From Prevotellaceae bacterium (GTDB taxonomy: Bacteria > Bacteroidota > Bacteroidia > Bacteroidales > Muribaculaceae), in contig JAETNS010000007.1 of the NCBI GenBank assembly GCA_021772015.1, forward strand, positions 80,877 through 144,876: a stretch of 64,000 nucleotides of DNA, written 5' to 3'. This document shows, piece after piece, positions 7,630 through 16,839 of the stretch. Under the pieces are notes generated by a model. The model did no database searches. It was given only the letters and a program-made list of their open reading frames with translations, and was not told the origin of the DNA. Numbering within the stretch: the stretch's first letter is position 1; every line of letters begins with the position of its first letter. Made by a program: the position numbers and the translations under genes.

Positions 7630-8787
7630 ATGGACATATCACAAATCTGGCTGACGGCTGCGAGATGCCTGTCACTCCGCATTCCATTTGCAGTCTGTCA
7701 CTTACCCGGAGAAAAGGATCTCGATTTTTTCTGCGGTAGCAGTGAGTTCGACAACCCTACCCGCCAGGCTGATAGAGGAGGAGATAAATCATTTGTGATC
7801 GGACGCTGGCTTGCTCCATGGGCCGATCGTATTTCCATCGGAGATCCCGTACCTGCCGATAAGGCTGATGGGTCGCCTTTGACAGGTGATGGACCTCTCC
7901 AAGAGACCTTGACATCCGATCCCTTCCATCCTGACCGGGAGATCAGCAAGGAGGAATATCTCGATGCAGTCGACAACATTATCCTGGAGTGCCGGAAAAG
8001 AGGAGGCAAGACTGTCTATTCACGAGTAATCTCCGGCCGAAACCCATTAATAGACATCCCGGAGGCAGCCAGTGAATTGTTCGCCTCCTTTCCAGACTCC
8101 TTCGGCTTCCTTTATTACACTCCGATGACCGGATGTTGGCTGGGGGCCTCCCCGGAAACATTGCTTGATTTCGACGGAGAGACGCGGCGCGTTTCCACCA
8201 TGGCCTTTGCCGGTACACGCTCCGCCTCGGAAGGGGATTCTCCGTGGGATGTCAAAAACCTGCATGAGAATGCGTTTGTAGCCGATTATATACGAGACAA
8301 ATTCCGTAGCCTTGGCATTGAGCCTGAAATAAGCGAGCCGTATACGGTAAAATATGGCGCGATCCAGCATCTGCGCCGTGATATTACCGCAATACTGCCT
8401 GATGGCATTGATTTCCCGGATTTGCTTGACAGGCTGAATCCAACCCCGGCGTTATGCGGAACCCCTCTGGAAAAGGCCATTGCCGACATCCGGAAGTATG
8501 AACTCCATGAGCGTGGATGTTACGGAGGTTTTGTCGGAATACTCAACAACCACACCCACGTCACTGACAGCCAAACGAACAGATCAAGTTGCGAATGTGG
8601 CCATGAGAAGTTTCGCTGCTTTGTCAACCTTCGCAGTGCCCGCATCTCTCTCGGTCCTGAAGGCCGTTTTGAGATCATCGCCGGCGGAGGCATTCTCGCC
8701 GGCTCCGATCCCGTCTCCGAATGGGCAGAAACCGAAGCCAAATCCTCACGCCTCCGATCTATTCTCTCCGGATCGCGCCTACGTTGA
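7630..8787 (+). CDS. menF: Isochorismate synthase (menaquinone pathway)
   Basis: 385 residues. Converts chorismate to isochorismate, the first committed step of menaquinone synthesis. The C-terminal chorismate-binding domain shows FAGTR, the stretch YGAIQHLRRDITA, LNPTPALCGTP and HERGCYGGFVG, all characteristic of the MenF/EntC family. The N-terminal third is poorly conserved, as usual. No siderophore genes are nearby and menDBCE lies at about 31-36 kb, so a menaquinone role is more likely than a siderophore one. It sits in a run with rimO, not with the other men genes. Confidence 0.88.
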   Translation: MDISQIWLTAARCLSLRIPFAVCHLPGEKDLDFFCGSSEFDNPTRQADRGGDKSFVIGRWLAPWADRISIGDPVPADKADGSPLTGDGPLQETLTSDPFHPDREISKEEYLDAVDNIILECRKRGGKTVYSRVISGRNPLIDIPEAASELFASFPDSFGFLYYTPMTGCWLGASPETLLDFDGETRRVSTMAFAGTRSASEGDSPWDVKNLHENAFVADYIRDKFRSLGIEPEISEPYTVKYGAIQHLRRDITAILPDGIDFPDLLDRLNPTPALCGTPLEKAIADIRKYELHERGCYGGFVGILNNHTHVTDSQTNRSSCECGHEKFRCFVNLRSARISLGPEGRFEIIAGGGILAGSDPVSEWAETEAKSSRLRSILSGSRLR

Positions 8788-8837
8788 TTTTAAAGAATTT
8801 TATCGGGACAGGTGAAGCAGATTCGCGGGATATGTTG

Positions 8838-8845
8838 TAACTTTG
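8838..8845 (+). promoter_or_regulatory. -7 box immediately before nrnA
   Basis: TAACTTTG matches TAnnTTTG exactly and ends six bases before the ATG at 8852, which suggests a nearly leaderless mRNA. No clear TTG is seen 19-21 bases upstream. Confidence 0.5.
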
Positions 8846-8851
8846 CAGATT

Positions 8852-9880
8852 ATGATGGAGAATCTTATTGAACGTGAAAAGATAGAACAGCTGCGCGGAC
8901 TGCTCAACCGGACCCGACGGGCAGTGATCACCTGTCATTTGTCTCCTGACGGCGACGCGATGGGATCCTCCCTGGGATTATGCCGGGTGCTTCGTAACGC
9001 AGGCAAAGAGGTGAAGGTCATTACCCCCGACAGCCCCCCGAAGTATCTCATGTTCCTTCCGGGAGCGGAACACATAGTCGTTTATTCACGCTTCGAGGCT
9101 TTCGCAAACAAGATACTTGCCGAGACAGATCTGATCTTCTGTCTGGATTACAATGACGCGAAGAGAGTCGATCTTGTCGCGCCGGGGTTACTCTCCTCCC
9201 CCGCCCCGAAGGTGATGATCGACCATCATCTCTACCCCGATTCTTTTCCCGATCTTACCATCTCCCATCCCGAAGTGTCATCGACCTCAGCGTTGGTATA
9301 CAAAGTTGTGTCAGCTGTCGGAATGCAACGGTTCATCGACCATGACGCTGCCATGGCGATATATACAGGGATGATGACCGACACGGGAAACTTTTCCTAC
9401 AACTCCAATGACCCGGATCTATACCGTATAATAGCCCGGTTGCTTGACAAAGGAATTGACAAAGACTGGATTTACAAGAGAGTATATTTCAACAATTCTC
9501 TTAACAGGCTAAAGCTCAATGGATACGCATTGTGTGAAAAGATGGAGCATTTTCCGGGGCACAGAGCCGCGCTCATAACGTTGACCCGCGACGAGCTTAA
9601 TGATTACCATTATATGAAAGGGGACACGGAAGATCTGGTCAACCGCCCTCTCACCTGTCCCGATATTACTTATTCCATATTCCTGCGGGAGGAGTCTGAC
9701 TACATCAAAGTCTCGGCAAGGAGCAAAGGGGACTTCCCTGTAAACAAGATGTGTGCGGACTTCTTCAACGGCGGAGGTCATCTCAACGCGGCCGGCGGAG
9801 AATTCCACGGGACTCTCCAGGAAGCTATAGACAAGTTACTGGAGGCTATGCCCCTGTTTGACCGTTATCTACCCTGCTGA
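8852..9880 (+). CDS. nrnA: DHH-family phosphoesterase (NrnA-like nanoRNase / pAp phosphatase)
   Basis: 342 residues from ATG 8852. An earlier TTG at 8843 overlaps the promoter -7 box and is unlikely to be used. The DHH domain shows SPDGDAMGSSLGL, FCLDYND and the signature MIDHHLYP; the DHHA1 domain ends with GGGHLNAAGG. Family members degrade oligoribonucleotides of 2-5 bases and dephosphorylate 3'-phosphoadenosine 5'-phosphate. A DUF4827 lipoprotein gene and glmM follow. Whether the oligonucleotide or the pAp activity dominates cannot be read from sequence. Confidence 0.85.
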   Translation: MMENLIEREKIEQLRGLLNRTRRAVITCHLSPDGDAMGSSLGLCRVLRNAGKEVKVITPDSPPKYLMFLPGAEHIVVYSRFEAFANKILAETDLIFCLDYNDAKRVDLVAPGLLSSPAPKVMIDHHLYPDSFPDLTISHPEVSSTSALVYKVVSAVGMQRFIDHDAAMAIYTGMMTDTGNFSYNSNDPDLYRIIARLLDKGIDKDWIYKRVYFNNSLNRLKLNGYALCEKMEHFPGHRAALITLTRDELNDYHYMKGDTEDLVNRPLTCPDITYSIFLREESDYIKVSARSKGDFPVNKMCADFFNGGGHLNAAGGEFHGTLQEAIDKLLEAMPLFDRYLPC

Positions 9881-9930
9881 CTGACATCGCGCAACAAAAA
9901 CACCCCCGAATCAAATCTACCAACACCATA

Positions 9931-10506
9931 ATGAATTTCAGAAAAATACTGCCTCTTACCCTTGGCGCTATCCTCCTCTTGGCGATCTCCTCCTGCAAAG
10001 ACTCGAAAAGCTACGCGGAGCTGCTCAACGAAGAGACAAAATCAATCAATGTCTTCCTCTCTGACCAGAATGTCATACTCGACATCCCTGCCGACTCGGT
10101 GTTTGAATATGGCCCTGACGCGCCGTTCTACCGCATAGACCCCGATGGGAATGTGTTCATGCAAGTGATTGAGCCGGGAGAGGCGGAGAAAGTAAAGAAT
10201 GACGCGTTGGTCTTTTTCCGTTTCACCAGATACAACCTCGGCGAATACGCCATGACAGGGGAACTCGGCGCGGGATCCGGAAACTCGGAGAATGTCGGAC
10301 TCGGATCCGCCTCGTTCCGTTTCAATAACTTCACACTCTCGACCTCCTCGCAGTGGGGGTCAGGACTCCAGATGCCTCTTAATTTCCTGGGCTACAATTC
10401 CAGGGTGAGACTCGTCATAAAATCCCAGTTCGGCCTGACAAGCGAGATATCACAGGTAATCCCTTATCTATACGATATCCGTTATCTGCCCGCAGTCAGC
10501 GAATAA
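9931..10506 (+). CDS. DUF4827 lipoprotein (FKBP-like fold family)
   Basis: 191 residues. The start MNFRK, a hydrophobic core and the lipobox AISSC place the lipidated cysteine at residue 22. The rest, with YAELLNEETKSINVFLSDQ near the start and paired strands in the second half, resembles the DUF4827 family of Bacteroidales lipoproteins, which has an FKBP-like arrangement without known catalytic residues. It sits between nrnA and glmM. Its function is unknown. A role as a periplasmic or surface chaperone would be speculation. Confidence 0.75.
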   Translation: MNFRKILPLTLGAILLLAISSCKDSKSYAELLNEETKSINVFLSDQNVILDIPADSVFEYGPDAPFYRIDPDGNVFMQVIEPGEAEKVKNDALVFFRFTRYNLGEYAMTGELGAGSGNSENVGLGSASFRFNNFTLSTSSQWGSGLQMPLNFLGYNSRVRLVIKSQFGLTSEISQVIPYLYDIRYLPAVSE

Positions 10507-10545
10507 TCCAATCTGAACATTCACAAAAACAACAATATCCCTTAC

Positions 10546-11934
10546 ATGTCACTCATAAAATCAATTTCCGGCATCCGCGGGACGATAGGTGGAAAGACCG
10601 GAGAGGGGTTAAGCCCCATCGATGTGGTAAAATTCACAGCTGCTTACGCTACACTGATACGCAAGACAACAACAAGAGAATCCAACACAATCGTGGTGGG
10701 GCGTGACGCGCGTCTTTCAGGAAAGATGGTCGACTCGCTTGTAGTCGCCACCTTGTGCGCGATGGGTTTCGACGTGGTCAATATCGGACTTGCAAGCACT
10801 CCGACGACAGAGGTCGCCGTAGTCGGGGAAAAGGCCTGCGGCGGGATAATACTGACCGCATCCCACAATCCCGTACAATGGAATGCCTTGAAACTTCTTA
10901 ATGAAAAGGGGGAATTCCTCAATGACGCGGAAGGTAAGGAGGTGTTGCGCATCGCCGATGCAGAGGAATTCGAATTTGTCGATGTCATGAGCCTCGGCCA
11001 CGAATATGTAAACGACACATGGAACCGCCGCCATATCCAGCAGGTGCTTGACCTTAAGCTTGTCGACGTTGACGCAATACGCCGGGCCAACTTCACCGTT
11101 GCTGTCGATGCGGTCAACTCTGTCGGAGGAGTAATAATACCCCAGCTTCTGCGGGCTCTCGGAGTGAAAAACATAATCGAACTCAACTGTGAGCCCAACG
11201 GGAAATTCGCCCATACGCCCGAACCGATACCCGAAAACCTCACACAGATAGCCTCTTTGATGAAAGAGGGACGCGCGGATGTCGGATTCGTGGTGGATCC
11301 CGATGTCGACCGTCTGGCAATCGTGATGGAGAATGGAGAAATGTTTGTCGAGGAGTACACTCTTGTCGCAGTGGCCGACTACGTGTTGCGCCATACGCCG
11401 GGAGCCACTGTCTCCAACCTAAGCTCCTCCCGCGCCTTGCGCGATGTCACCGAAGCTGCCGGATGCACTTACGCTCCCGCCGCTGTCGGGGAAGTGAATG
11501 TGGTGACAAAAATGAAAGAGACAGGCGCGATAATCGGCGGCGAAGGCAACGGCGGAGTCATATATCCCGAAGCACATTACGGCCGCGACGCGCTTGTAGG
11601 TGTGGCCCTTTTCCTGACCCTTATGGCCAAAAGCGGCAAAAAGGTCACCGAACTTAAAGCCGGATATCCCGCTTACGCCATAGCCAAGAACAAGATCCAG
11701 CTTACCCCGGAGATTAATGTCGACGCTATTCTCGAAGCGGTCAAAGACCGTTACAAATCTGAAAAGATCACGGATATCGACGGCGTGAAGATCGATTTCC
11801 CACAGTCATGGGTACACCTGCGTAAATCCAACACTGAGCCGATAATCCGCATCTATGCCGAAGCTCATACCATGGAGGAGGCAGATGCGCTGGCCAATGA
11901 CATCAAAGAGGTTATCGCATCAATATGCGGATGA
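10546..11934 (+). CDS. glmM: Phosphoglucosamine mutase / phosphohexomutase
   Basis: 462 residues. It interconverts glucosamine-6-phosphate and glucosamine-1-phosphate on the way to UDP-GlcNAc for peptidoglycan. The phosphoserine loop is TASHNPVQWNALK (S106), the metal loop is DPDVDRL (251-257), the sugar loop is GGEGNGGVIYPEAHYGRD, and the C-terminal phosphate loop is RKSNTEPIIR. The last loop is also compatible with phosphomannomutase, so substrate range is not certain. Confidence 0.9.
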   Translation: MSLIKSISGIRGTIGGKTGEGLSPIDVVKFTAAYATLIRKTTTRESNTIVVGRDARLSGKMVDSLVVATLCAMGFDVVNIGLASTPTTEVAVVGEKACGGIILTASHNPVQWNALKLLNEKGEFLNDAEGKEVLRIADAEEFEFVDVMSLGHEYVNDTWNRRHIQQVLDLKLVDVDAIRRANFTVAVDAVNSVGGVIIPQLLRALGVKNIIELNCEPNGKFAHTPEPIPENLTQIASLMKEGRADVGFVVDPDVDRLAIVMENGEMFVEEYTLVAVADYVLRHTPGATVSNLSSSRALRDVTEAAGCTYAPAAVGEVNVVTKMKETGAIIGGEGNGGVIYPEAHYGRDALVGVALFLTLMAKSGKKVTELKAGYPAYAIAKNKIQLTPEINVDAILEAVKDRYKSEKITDIDGVKIDFPQSWVHLRKSNTEPIIRIYAEAHTMEEADALANDIKEVIASICG

Positions 11935-11973
11935 ACGCCGACTGGAATAAACCGGAATAAAACAGTATAAGCA

Positions 11974-12918
11974 ATGACCGGACTTCTCCACAGACTGCTG
12001 ACATCATTGATGTTCCTGACCACATTCATGGCATACGCTCAGCAATGGGCTTTGCCGAAAGTATCTGTCGCAATCCTGCGGGCAGAACCGCGTCACGGAG
12101 CCGAACAGGTATCACAGGTTGTCATGGGTACACCGTTGAAAGTCCTCGAGGGGAAGGGTGACTGGTGGAAAATCGAAACCCCGGAAGGCTATCACGGGTA
12201 TGTCCGCAGCAATACTCTGACTAAGCTTGACGATGCAGACATCGCGGCTTGGCGTAAGGCTCCACGTGTCGTGATCTTCTCCGACAAGACAGTCTACGCA
12301 ACCACAGAGCGGTCACTTGAACCTGACGCAGGCAGGCTTACCGATCTTGTCAACGGTTCGATCGTAGAAGTCATCCCTGACGGCGAGACCGGATCTTTGT
12401 CAAAAATAACACTTCCCGACGGGAGAGAAGGCTATATAGCTTCCTCCTATACCATGCCATTAGAGGAGTGGGCCTCCCAGGAATGGCTGCCGGGAAAAAT
12501 GCCGGCATATGCCGCCAGACTTATCGGAGCGCCTTATGTCTGGGGAGGCACCTCCACCAAAGGGATGGACTGCTCTGGTCTTACCCAGATTTGCGCCTAT
12601 CGGAACGGTGTATTGCTGCCGAGAGACGCGTCACAACAGGTCAAGACTGGAGTTGCTGTAAACAAAGACAACCCAGAGCTGTTTCAAGCAGGAGACCTGC
12701 TGTTTTTCGGCAATGTCAAGACCGGCAAAGTGACCCATGTGGCCATATCGTTGGGAGGGCCGGCTTATATCCACAGTTCGGCTCTTGTAAGGGTCAGTTC
12801 ACTTGACCCTTCCGCTCCCGATTATGAGAATCCCGGTCTGATCGCCGTCAGGCGGATTGATGACGCTACAGCATCACGCCTGTCCCTGCGCCGACATCCC
12901 TGGTATTTCTCAAATTAA
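11974..12918 (+). CDS. Secreted NlpC/P60 (C40) peptidoglycan endopeptidase with SH3 domains
   Basis: 314 residues. A signal peptide (1-22, ending MAYAQ) is followed by two bacterial SH3-like segments (about 25-85 and 95-165) and a C40 catalytic domain. Catalytic residues are C200 (GMDCSGLTQ), H255 (KVTHVAISLG) and H267 (YIHSSA). Such enzymes cut between D-Glu and the diamino acid of stem peptides in the periplasm. It follows glmM by about 40 bases, consistent with a cell-wall theme. A strong hairpin ends the unit. Confidence 0.9.
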   Translation: MTGLLHRLLTSLMFLTTFMAYAQQWALPKVSVAILRAEPRHGAEQVSQVVMGTPLKVLEGKGDWWKIETPEGYHGYVRSNTLTKLDDADIAAWRKAPRVVIFSDKTVYATTERSLEPDAGRLTDLVNGSIVEVIPDGETGSLSKITLPDGREGYIASSYTMPLEEWASQEWLPGKMPAYAARLIGAPYVWGGTSTKGMDCSGLTQICAYRNGVLLPRDASQQVKTGVAVNKDNPELFQAGDLLFFGNVKTGKVTHVAISLGGPAYIHSSALVRVSSLDPSAPDYENPGLIAVRRIDDATASRLSLRRHPWYFSN

Positions 12919-12956
12919 ACCCGTCTGCAAGACCCGCTATCCCATACGATAGAACA

Positions 12957-13008
12957 AAAGGCCATAAACTGACGTTGATTAATCAAAACGTTTCAGCTTA
13001 TGGCCTTT
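12957..13008. terminator. Strong terminator hairpin after the NlpC/P60 gene
   Basis: AAAGGCCATAA (12957-12967) pairs perfectly with TTATGGCCTTT (12998-13008), with further internal pairing (CTGA with TCAG). It ends the ftsY-to-NlpC/P60 run. The right arm ends in CCTTTAT on the plus strand; the left arm read on the minus strand ends in CCTTTTG. Confidence 0.75.
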
Positions 13009-13011
13009 ATC

Positions 13012-13500
13012 ATGTCATCATATATTCAGTCGATAGATTCATTTAATCGGCTTTTGAGTCGAGTTAAATCCATGACCACCATTCTAATATTGATGTTGGC
13101 AGCCTCGTCATGCGGCAACAATGACTACAACGATCTCCCTCGCGAGATCCAGCAGTTTATAAACCAGTATTTTCCGGGCCAAGGCGTATCGAGCTTCGAT
13201 GAATCGGCAGGCACATACACTGTCAATCTCGACAACTCAGCATCTCTTGTATTCAACCCGTCAATGATATGGACCGCTGTCGACGGCAACGGAAGCCCGG
13301 TCCCACAGCAATTCCTGTTTGACCAGTTTCCCTCTGTCCTCTATGATTATATCGTGACGACCGGCAATCTCGGAGAAGTATATGCCGTTACACGTAATGC
13401 CGGAATCTACACAGTAACGTTACACAACTACATCATCGATTATAATGTCGCCACAGAGGAAATCCGCCAGATCGTCATCGGGTCGGGTGACAACGGCTGA
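13012..13500 (+). CDS. Small PepSY-like (DUF2874-type) lipoprotein
   Basis: Start chosen at ATG 13012 because this gives a signal peptide with basic residues (RLLSRVKS) before the hydrophobic core and lipobox LAASSC. ATG 13072 (MTTILILMLAASSC) is possible but lacks a charged n-region. The body carries the pattern LPREIQQFINQYFPGQGV, then strands VNLDNSASLVFN and VYAVTRNAGIYTVTL, a BLIP/PepSY-like repeat fold common in Bacteroidales periplasmic lipoproteins. The function is unknown. Its 3' end overlaps the convergent gene by 26 bases. Confidence 0.65.
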   Translation: MSSYIQSIDSFNRLLSRVKSMTTILILMLAASSCGNNDYNDLPREIQQFINQYFPGQGVSSFDESAGTYTVNLDNSASLVFNPSMIWTAVDGNGSPVPQQFLFDQFPSVLYDYIVTTGNLGEVYAVTRNAGIYTVTLHNYIIDYNVATEEIRQIVIGSGDNG

Positions 13501-14485
13501 ATCTGACAACGGCCCTCTCATGGGGGAAATGAAGCACCATAAGAGTCCCATCCAGTTCACATGAAAGTTCTTCCATGTCATCATACCTGTTGGAATCCAG
13601 CCAGAACAGATCATAATGGTTTTGGAAAATCGTAGGAGACAGTCTTCCTTTTCTCATCCCCGCTCTCCACTCCTGACTGTTCTCTTTTGCGCCGTCAAGA
13701 TATATGATGTCATATCCACCCTTACCATCGCTTATAACCGCGAGACTATAGTGGCCTCCCAGACGCGACCGCGCCGTATCTATGTCGCTGTCAAGATATT
13801 CATATATTCCTTCGCGGAAATCAGATGACGACCGCAGGTAAACATCAAAATCCTGCCTGTTCCAATCTGTGTGATAATCAGCAATCCTCGTATCAGCTTT
13901 CACATTGACCGAAACGATTTCCATCGGCGAGAATGCCGTGATTCCGATTTCAGACACATCAACCCCTCGCATGCCGACTGAACCGAGCAACGACAGGCGT
14001 TCATCTCCATACCATATCTCCGCAATACCGTCATCAGTGAAATTGACCACAATTGAAACTTCGCCGTCATCAATCTCTCCGGTCAAGACTGCTCCATTTC
14101 CCGACAGCCGGTTCTCCGAACCACAGTCAGGCCGCCCCATTATCCGGGAGACCGCCATGACCCGCATGCGCGGGGGCATCAACTCCGCATCAATTAAAGA
14201 CGGAAGGTTTTTGGCTGTGATATTCGCGACAGTGTCGTTCCCGGAATCTGTCATCACAATGCCCCACCCATTTCCTGAATCATACATTTTTTGGGAAACA
14301 AGAAATTTCCCGCGCATCTCGAATGATGACAATGTACCCTCCGGATCAACCTTGAAATCCCATCTTTCCCCGGCTTGCAATATGAGATTGCCTTCAACCA
14401 GCTTTCCCACCGCACCTTCTGTGACAAAACCGCAAAGAATCATCAGGGCTGATAAAAGCAATCGGCAAAACATCATTTTACCCAT
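13475..14485 (-). CDS. Secreted protein of unknown function
   Basis: 336 residues with an N-terminal signal peptide (MMFCRLLLSALMILCGFVTEGAVG). I do not recognise a family. The sequence is beta-rich, with Asp/Gly-rich turns and the acidic stretches EYLDSDIDTARSRLGGHY and FWLDSNRYDDMEEL. An inner ATG at 14476 could be the real start. The start region overlaps the miaA stop by 13 bases, so it is translated as part of the miaA operon. Its last 26 bases overlap the convergent lipoprotein gene. Confidence 0.6.
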   Translation of the reverse strand: MGKMMFCRLLLSALMILCGFVTEGAVGKLVEGNLILQAGERWDFKVDPEGTLSSFEMRGKFLVSQKMYDSGNGWGIVMTDSGNDTVANITAKNLPSLIDAELMPPRMRVMAVSRIMGRPDCGSENRLSGNGAVLTGEIDDGEVSIVVNFTDDGIAEIWYGDERLSLLGSVGMRGVDVSEIGITAFSPMEIVSVNVKADTRIADYHTDWNRQDFDVYLRSSSDFREGIYEYLDSDIDTARSRLGGHYSLAVISDGKGGYDIIYLDGAKENSQEWRAGMRKGRLSPTIFQNHYDLFWLDSNRYDDMEELSCELDGTLMVLHFPHERAVVRFSRCHPTR

Positions 14486-15429
14486 ATCACCCCATGCTCT
14501 TTTTCATATATGGCCAACGCACGCCGGGCAAACTCCTCTCTCGACAAGTCACCGGGAAGCCAATTGACATGCATTCCCCGCCGTTCCGCTCCCCGGAACC
14601 AGGTCATCTGACGTTTCGCAAACTGATGGATCGCGATTTCAAGGAGCCTCCTCATTTCAGTGAAGGATGTCTTGCCAAGAAGATGTTCGGTAAGGAATTT
14701 GTATTCCAGGCCATAATATATCAAACTCTCGGGAGACACCCCCATATCAAGCAGTCTCCTTACCTCATCAAGCATTCCCTCTGCAAGACGCGCATCGAGC
14801 CGGCGGGTGATCCGTTCCCGTCTCACCTCGCGGTCTACATCCACCCCTATCACAGTCGCTTTTCGTGGTACGCCTTCCCGCGCTTCCTTGGCCTCGTCGG
14901 GATGCTCAAGATAGTACTCCTCTATTTCAATGGCACGGATGGCGCGCTGGCAAGTGTCAACATCGGTGGTGTTGTGAAGTCGCTTCATTCCGGACAAGAT
15001 ATCTGTCAGTTCCTCCAGGGATTTTCCGGCGAGCGACTCTCTCAACAGCGTGTTTTCAGGCACAGTCGGCAATCTCAGCCCTTTGAGAAATGATTCCACA
15101 TAGAGGCCGCTCCCTCCGCACACGACAGGCAGTTTGCCGCGCCGCGAGATATCCGCCACCGCAGCGTCTGCATCGCGGAGATATTGAAACAGATTGTATT
15201 TCTCACCTGCATCAGCGACATCTATCAGATGATATCGTATATCGCCATATTCCCCGAGATCCTTGCCGGTACCGATGTCCATCCCGCGATAGACCTGGCG
15301 GGAATCCCCGCTGATGATTTCTCCGTCGGCAAGCCCGGCGATAGCTACCGCGAATCCTGTCTTGCCGGTAGCAGTAGGCCCTACAACGGCCAATACAGGC
15401 CGTTGCTGATTTCCTGCGTCATTCATCAC
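14473..15429 (-). CDS. miaA: tRNA dimethylallyltransferase MiaA
   Basis: 318 residues. It attaches a dimethylallyl group to A37 of tRNAs that read codons starting with U. Landmarks are the P-loop GPTATGKT (17-24), DSRQVYRGMDIGTGK, the VCGGSGLY motif, and the C-terminal FAKRQMTWFRG. The length is typical. It lies three bases after the preceding membrane protein gene and overlaps the next gene, so it is inside a leftward operon. Confidence 0.95.
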   Translation of the reverse strand: MMNDAGNQQRPVLAVVGPTATGKTGFAVAIAGLADGEIISGDSRQVYRGMDIGTGKDLGEYGDIRYHLIDVADAGEKYNLFQYLRDADAAVADISRRGKLPVVCGGSGLYVESFLKGLRLPTVPENTLLRESLAGKSLEELTDILSGMKRLHNTTDVDTCQRAIRAIEIEEYYLEHPDEAKEAREGVPRKATVIGVDVDREVRRERITRRLDARLAEGMLDEVRRLLDMGVSPESLIYYGLEYKFLTEHLLGKTSFTEMRRLLEIAIHQFAKRQMTWFRGAERRGMHVNWLPGDLSREEFARRALAIYEKEHGVIWVK

Positions 15430-15432
15430 GGC

Positions 15433-16800
15433 TCAGGTGAAAAAGTTTAGCATCGGGGTATTCTGACGGAACTTGTCTTCCAGTCGTTTCAACAGACGGC
15501 GCAACCTGAACATGTAACTGTCTTCATTCAGTCTTCCGACAGAAAGCCAATGACCGTCATTATAGTCGACCTCCCAATTGCGGATATCTTTCAAGCGGAA
15601 TGTCGGGCGATAATGCTTGAATTTATAAAGACGCTTGCCGTCTCGGTCATATGTCTTCCAGGCCATGGCGATCCGATATATCCGTGCAAACTCGGAATTA
15701 AGAATGCTGCCGGTCAGATGCTGGTTCATCAGCTGACGAAGTTCCCCGAGAGTGAACCATTCTCCCTGGATCTTTGACTCCGCCACCTCCTCGCGGTCAT
15801 TGAGAAACGCGAAATAATGGAATATGTTACGGTATGTCACATTGTCGGGACTGTCATATATCGGACGTATCTCCGCGCCACTGATCCCGGTGGTCTGCCT
15901 GAAAAGCTCGGCAGCCCGTGGCGTATCGTAACGTTCCTGATATGGCAACGTTACCGAGGCCGGTGTGTCAAAACGTTTTATGACCGCGCCATTGTTGAAA
16001 AGCTTGTCTGTCGGACGGATGTCAAGCAAGATCTTGTCCCCTCCGATTACAAGGAACCTTACAGTCGAGGAACTCGGATTCTCGACCAGATGCCCCTCAT
16101 CGTTATGGCAATAGAACACCCATAATGAGTAGTAACGCCAACCAAGATATATGAGGGATATCATATACAACGTCAATGGCAGCCATATGAAAAAGAAGTA
16201 ATCCGCCCTGTTGAGGTTGACGTTGATATAATGAAACATGTAATATGCCCAGTCAATTACAGACATGGCAATAGACAGAATCATCAAGAACCGGGTCTGA
16301 TAACGCCATTCCCTATGATAAAGCCTGCCAATGAATCCATTCTTGACCACATTCCCGTAACGGAGATGGCAAAGCTGGCATACCAGCGGCTCACGCTTCT
16401 GAAGCAGGAAAAAGGCGGTCACCAAGGCGGTCACCGGAGCGCTTATCAGAATTCCCAGAAGCGGTCCGCGACGGTTGACAGGCTGGCCGGTCAATTCAAA
16501 AGCACCGTCTCCTCCTGTGATGAAATACCTGACAAGCACCACACAGGTTATTATCAATATTATGATCGAGACTTCTTTATACAAACGCGAGCAGACCGGC
16601 ACACGCTGGTTGTTCATCACCGTCCTTATCGCCTGTAGAGCCAAGAAAAGCACTATACAGACAGGCGCGAGCCAGACTTGCCTGATCAAAGGGGAAACGA
16701 ATGAAAGCACCGCCAGGAAACCTATTGCAATAGTCCAATTGCGCCACAATCCAAAGATTGCGACACTAAGCCCCTCTCTGCGCTGATGTGAATGAAACAT
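15433..16800 (-). CDS. Six-pass membrane protein of unknown function with a CxxC motif
   Basis: 455 residues. The N-terminal half has about six membrane helices (near 22-38, 42-60, 77-94, 113-133, 171-190, 202-221). A CxxC (C141, C144 in CQLCHLRYG) lies between helices four and five, possibly a metal or redox site. The C-terminal half (about 240-455) is soluble, mixed alpha/beta and rich in basic residues. I do not recognise the family. The gene is directly upstream of miaA in the same operon and downstream of the DPP-IV-like peptidase. Confidence 0.6.
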   Translation of the reverse strand: MFHSHQRREGLSVAIFGLWRNWTIAIGFLAVLSFVSPLIRQVWLAPVCIVLFLALQAIRTVMNNQRVPVCSRLYKEVSIIILIITCVVLVRYFITGGDGAFELTGQPVNRRGPLLGILISAPVTALVTAFFLLQKREPLVCQLCHLRYGNVVKNGFIGRLYHREWRYQTRFLMILSIAMSVIDWAYYMFHYINVNLNRADYFFFIWLPLTLYMISLIYLGWRYYSLWVFYCHNDEGHLVENPSSSTVRFLVIGGDKILLDIRPTDKLFNNGAVIKRFDTPASVTLPYQERYDTPRAAELFRQTTGISGAEIRPIYDSPDNVTYRNIFHYFAFLNDREEVAESKIQGEWFTLGELRQLMNQHLTGSILNSEFARIYRIAMAWKTYDRDGKRLYKFKHYRPTFRLKDIRNWEVDYNDGHWLSVGRLNEDSYMFRLRRLLKRLEDKFRQNTPMLNFFT

Positions 16801-16839
16801 GTTTATAAATAAGTGCTATCTTAAAAACAAAACTATCGA

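Noticed and set aside
10644..11394. Two long frames antisense to glmM
   Set aside because: They arise from the codon pattern of glmM, whose active-site loops are complete.
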